The notes beneath the pieces are model-generated. The model ran no database searches. It was not told where the DNA came from and was given only the letters and a program-made list of their open reading frames with translations. 64,000 bases of DNA from Hydractinia symbiolongicarpus (Eukaryota > Cnidaria > Hydrozoa > Anthoathecata > Hydractiniidae), in NCBI RefSeq assembly GCF_029227915.1, contig NC_079889.1:6760001-6824000 (forward strand), given 5' to 3'. A program made the translations under genes and the position numbers. Position 1 is the first letter of the stretch. The number at the start of each line of letters is the position of its first letter. Below are positions 61,146 to 64,000 of the stretch, piece by piece.

Positions 61146-61681
61146 ATGGCCTTTTGCAGTCTAATAAAGGCTTCACAAATAAATCACGTGGTTTCACCTG
61201 CCTACCGTTGGACTATTCCTTACAGTCTCAACGCACTACAACGTTCCAAGAGATTTTCTTGGCGCTGTGGCCTTACAACACTCTTAACTACGTGCACAGT
61301 CCTATAAAGGCCGTAATATGGCCTTTTACAGACCAATAAAGGCCGTAGACGTAAATCACGCGGTTTCAGCTGCCTGCGCAGGTTACCATTGTACTAGTCG
61401 TTCCAGTCTCAATGCGCTACAACGTCCCAAGTCGTTTTCATTGGCGCCGTTGCTTTGGAACACTCTTAACTACGTTCACAGTCCTATAAAGGCTGTAATA
61501 TGGCCTTTTGCAGTCTAATAAAGGCCTCACACGTAGATCACGTGTTTCCATCTGCCTGCGCAGGTTACCATTGTACTATTCCATCCAGTCTTAATGCGCT
61601 ACAACGATCCAAGAGGTTTTCCTAAGCGCCATGGCCCTAAAACACTCTTAACTACGTGCACAGTCCATCAAAGGCTGTAAT
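61146..61681. repeat. 718-bp duplication, right copy (incomplete)
   Basis: Monomer 61146-61317 repeats the 172-bp defect exactly, and 61318 repeats 60600 with visible changes GCTTTGG for GCTTTAG and CGTTCAC for CGTTTAC. The next monomer (61500) has CATCCAG instead of CTTACAG, so the match ends there. Confidence 0.88.
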
Positions 61682-63867
61682 ATGGCCTTTTGCAGTGTAA
61701 TAAAGGCCTCACACGTAGATCACGTGGTTCCATCTGCCTGCGCAGGTTACCATTGTACTATTTCTTCCAGTCTCAATGCACTACAACGTTCCAAGTGGTT
61801 CTCCTTAGCGCTGTGGCCTTAGAACGCTCTTGACTATGTGCACAGTCCTATAAAGGCTGTAATATGGCCTTTTGCAGTCTTATAAAGGCCTCACACGTAA
61901 ATCACGTGGTTCCATCTGCCTGCGCAGGTTACCATTGTACTATTTCTTCCAGTCTCAATGTAGTACAGCGTTCAAAGAGGTTTTCCTTAGCGCCATGGCC
62001 TTACAACACTCTTAACTACGTGCACAGTCCTATAAAGGCCGCAATATGGCCTTTTGCAGTCCAACAAAGGCCGCAGACGTAAATCACGCGGTTTCAGCTG
62101 CCTGCGCAGGTTACCATTGGACTAATCGTTCCAATCTCAATGCGCTACAACGTCCCAAGTTGTTTTCATTAGCGCCGTTCCCTTAGTACACTCTTAACTA
62201 CGTTCACAGTCCTATAAAGGCTGTAATATGGCATTTTGCAGTCTAATAAAGGACTCACACGTAGATCACGTGGTTCCATCTGCCTGCGCAGGTTACCATT
62301 GGACTAGTTGTTCCAATCTCAATGCGCTACAACGTCCCAAGTCATTTTCATTAGCGCCGACGACTTAGAACGCGCTTAACTACGTGCACAGTCCTATAAA
62401 GGCTGTAATATGGCCTTTTGCAGTCTAATAAAGGCCTCACACGTAGATCACGTGGTTCCATCTGCCTGCGCAGGTTACCATTGGACTATTTGTTCCAGTC
62501 TCAATGCTCTACAACGTCCCAATTCATTTTCACTAGCGCCGTCGACTTAGAACGCTCTTAACTACGTGCACAGTCCTATAAAGGCTGTAATATGGCCTTT
62601 TTTGCAGTCTAATAAAGGCCTCACACGTAAATCACGTGCCTCCATCTGCCTGCGCAGGTTACCATTGGACTATTCTTCCCAGTTTCAATGCGCTACAACG
62701 TTCCAAGTGGTTCTCCTTAGCGCTGTGGCCTTAGAGCGCTCTTAACTATGTGCACAGTCCTATAAAGGCTGTAATATGGCCTTTTGCAGTCTAATAAAGG
62801 CCTCACACGTAAATCACGTGGTTCCATCTGCCGGTGCAGGTTACCATTGGACTATTCCTTCCAGTCTCAATGCGCTACAACGTCCCAAGTGGTTCTCCTT
62901 AGCGCTGTGGCCTTAGAACACTCTTAACTACGTGCACAGTCCATTAAAGGCTGTAATATAGCCTTTTGCAGTCTAATAAAGGCTTCACAAATAAATCACG
63001 TGGTTTCACCTTCCTGCGCAGGTTACCGTTGGACTATTCCTTACAGTCTCAATGCACTACAACGTTCCAAGAGGTTTTCCTTGGCGCTGTGGCCTTAAAA
63101 AACTCTTAACTACGTGCACAGTCCTATAAAGGCCGTAATATGGCCTTTTGCAGTCCAATAAAGGCCGCAGACGTAAATCACGTGGTTTCAGCTGCCTGCG
63201 CAGGTTACCGTTGCACTATTCCTTACAGTCTCAATGCGCTACAACGTCCCAAGTCATTTTCATTAGCGCCGTTGCCTTAGTACACTCTTAACTACGTTCA
63301 CAGTCCTATAAAGGCTGTAATATGGCATTTTGCAGTCTAATAAAGGCCTCACACGTAGATCACGTGGTTCCATCTGCCTGCGCAGGCTACCATTGGACTA
63401 GTTGTTCCAATCTCAATGCGCTACAACGTCCCAAGTCATTTTCATTAGCGCCGTCGACTTAGAACGCGCTTAACTAAGTGCACAGTCCTATAAAGGCTGT
63501 AATATGGCCTTTTGCAGCCTAATAAAGGCCTCACACGTAAATCACGTGGTTCCATCTGCCTGTGCAGGTTACCATTGGACTATTCCTTCCAGTCTCAATG
63601 CGCTACAACGTCCCAAGTGGTTCTCCTTAGCGCTGTGGCCTTAGGACACTCTTAACTACGTGCACAGTCCATTAAAGGCTGTAATATGGCCTTTTGCAGT
63701 CTAATAAAGGCTTCACAAATAAATCACGTGGTTTCACCTGCCTGCGCAGGTTACCGTTGGACTATTCCTTACAGTCTCAATGCGCTACAACGTCCCAAGT
63801 CATTTTCATTAGCGCCATCGCCTTAGAACGCTCTTAACTACGTGCACAGTCCTATAAAGGCCGTAAT
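61682..63867. repeat. Block F, return to block-A/B-type monomers (12 monomers)
   Basis: Fronts revert to CACACGTAGATC, CAGACG and CACACGTAAATC types, with GTCGAC backs, as in blocks A to C. Monomer 62592-62775 is 184 bp because the T run after GGCC has two extra T. Monomers 63322-63867 follow the GGCATTTTG, then CTTAGGACACTC, then CACAAATAAATC variants found in block A. Confidence 0.82.
62592..62775. repeat. 184-bp monomer with T-run expansion
   Basis: ATGGCC is followed by six T where other monomers have four, an apparent replication-slippage insertion. It is unrelated to the GATATG insertion of block B and is seen only here. Confidence 0.9.
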
Positions 63868-64000
63868 ATGGCCTTTTGCAGTCCAATAAAGGTCGCAGAC
63901 GTAAATCACGCGGTTTCAGCTGCCTGCGCAGGTTGCCATTGTACTAGTCGTTCCAGTCTCAATGCGCTACAACGTCCCAAGTCATTATCATTAGCGCCAT
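63868..64000. repeat. Partial monomer at right edge
   Basis: This is the first 133 bp of an AAAGGTCGCAGACG, GGTTGCC monomer, matching 5549 in block A. The window edge cuts it, so the array continues beyond. Confidence 0.93.

Larger units (their letters stand above)
1..64000. repeat. 182-bp satellite DNA array spanning the window
   Basis: The same ~182-bp unit repeats head to tail from the first base to the last, with no inverted copies and no non-satellite interruption. Monomer starts (ATGGCC-like motif) fall at 90, 272, 454 and so on to 63868. Every departure from the 182 grid is explained by visible indels: 174-, 181-, 184-, 172- and 81-bp monomers. The unit is close to nucleosome-plus-linker length, as in many centromeric and pericentromeric satellites of plants and animals. 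The array has nested higher-order periods (3093, 3088, 4359, 7461 bp) described separately. The family and host are not recognised. No stretch of more than a few bases falls outside the repeat, so there is no intergenic space to describe. Confidence 0.98.

Noticed and set aside
90-62082. Dozens of 61-72-codon open frames starting at ATGGCC or a nearby TTG, all with near-identical products
   Set aside because: Each is the same satellite segment. 182 is not a multiple of 3, so the frame always runs one monomer and stops about 19 bp into the next at GTCTAA. There is no ribosome-binding or splice context, no variation pattern of coding selection, and the copies are arrayed at monomer spacing.
1-64000. 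CRISPR array, suggested by regular repeats
   Set aside because: Repeat units are 182 bp with no short constant repeat alternating with unique spacers, and no cas genes. The whole unit is repeated.
1-64000. CENP-B box (TTCG....A..CGGG core)
   Set aside because: TTCG occurs in some monomers (TTTCGCAG, AATTCGC) but is not followed by the required A and CGGG spacing. I saw no CGGG in the array.

Overview
The whole 64 kb window is one uninterrupted eukaryotic-type satellite DNA array. It is a head-to-tail tandem of a 182-bp monomer, always in the same orientation. Taking the ATGGCC-like motif as the arbitrary monomer start, the phase can be followed from position 90 to 63868: 352 monomers, counting shortened ones, plus a partial monomer at each end. 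The sum 352 x 182 minus a net 286 bp of recognised indels equals the observed distance exactly. I find no protein-coding gene, rRNA, tRNA, CRISPR array, transposon, inversion or unique-sequence spacer. The many short open frames on the + strand are the same stretch of the monomer read again and again. A long array of nucleosome-sized units with higher-order structure suggests pericentromeric, centromeric or other heterochromatic DNA of a eukaryote. I do not recognise the family and cannot name the species.

The monomers are diverged variants arranged in nested higher-order repeats (HORs). Block A (1-6094) is two related ~17-monomer units, period 3093 bp. Block B (6095-31337) is a 17-monomer HOR of 3088 bp. 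That length is 17x182 minus an 8-bp deletion plus a 2-bp insertion. It has full copies at 7371, 16087 and 19175 and expanded or contracted copies at 10459, 14275, 22263, 24439 and 26979. Block C (about 27517-38790) is a 24-monomer unit (4359 bp) that carries a B core, repeated imperfectly and followed by a 2184-bp partial repeat. Block D (38791-57899) is a 41-monomer HOR (7461-7462 bp). Its first copy is enlarged to 54 monomers (9828 bp) by an internal 13-monomer (2366 bp) tandem duplication, and it is built partly from a recurring 5-monomer (910 bp) cassette. Block E (about 57172-61681) is the most rearranged part: a 2164-bp duplication, an 81-bp truncated monomer present twice in a 445-bp duplication, and a 718-bp duplication carrying a 172-bp monomer. 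Block F (61682-64000) returns to block-A-type monomers, so the array probably continues past both ends.

No genes work together here. The information in the window is evolutionary: register-preserving unequal exchange, hybrid monomers, local homogenisation, and apparent decay of CpG sites. Elements kept in most monomers are a 10-bp palindrome (CCTGCGCAGG), a CACGTG hexamer, three alternating arms able to form mutually exclusive hairpins, and an internal 15-bp direct repeat. All comparisons were made by eye. HOR boundaries are good to about one monomer, and no percent identities were computed.
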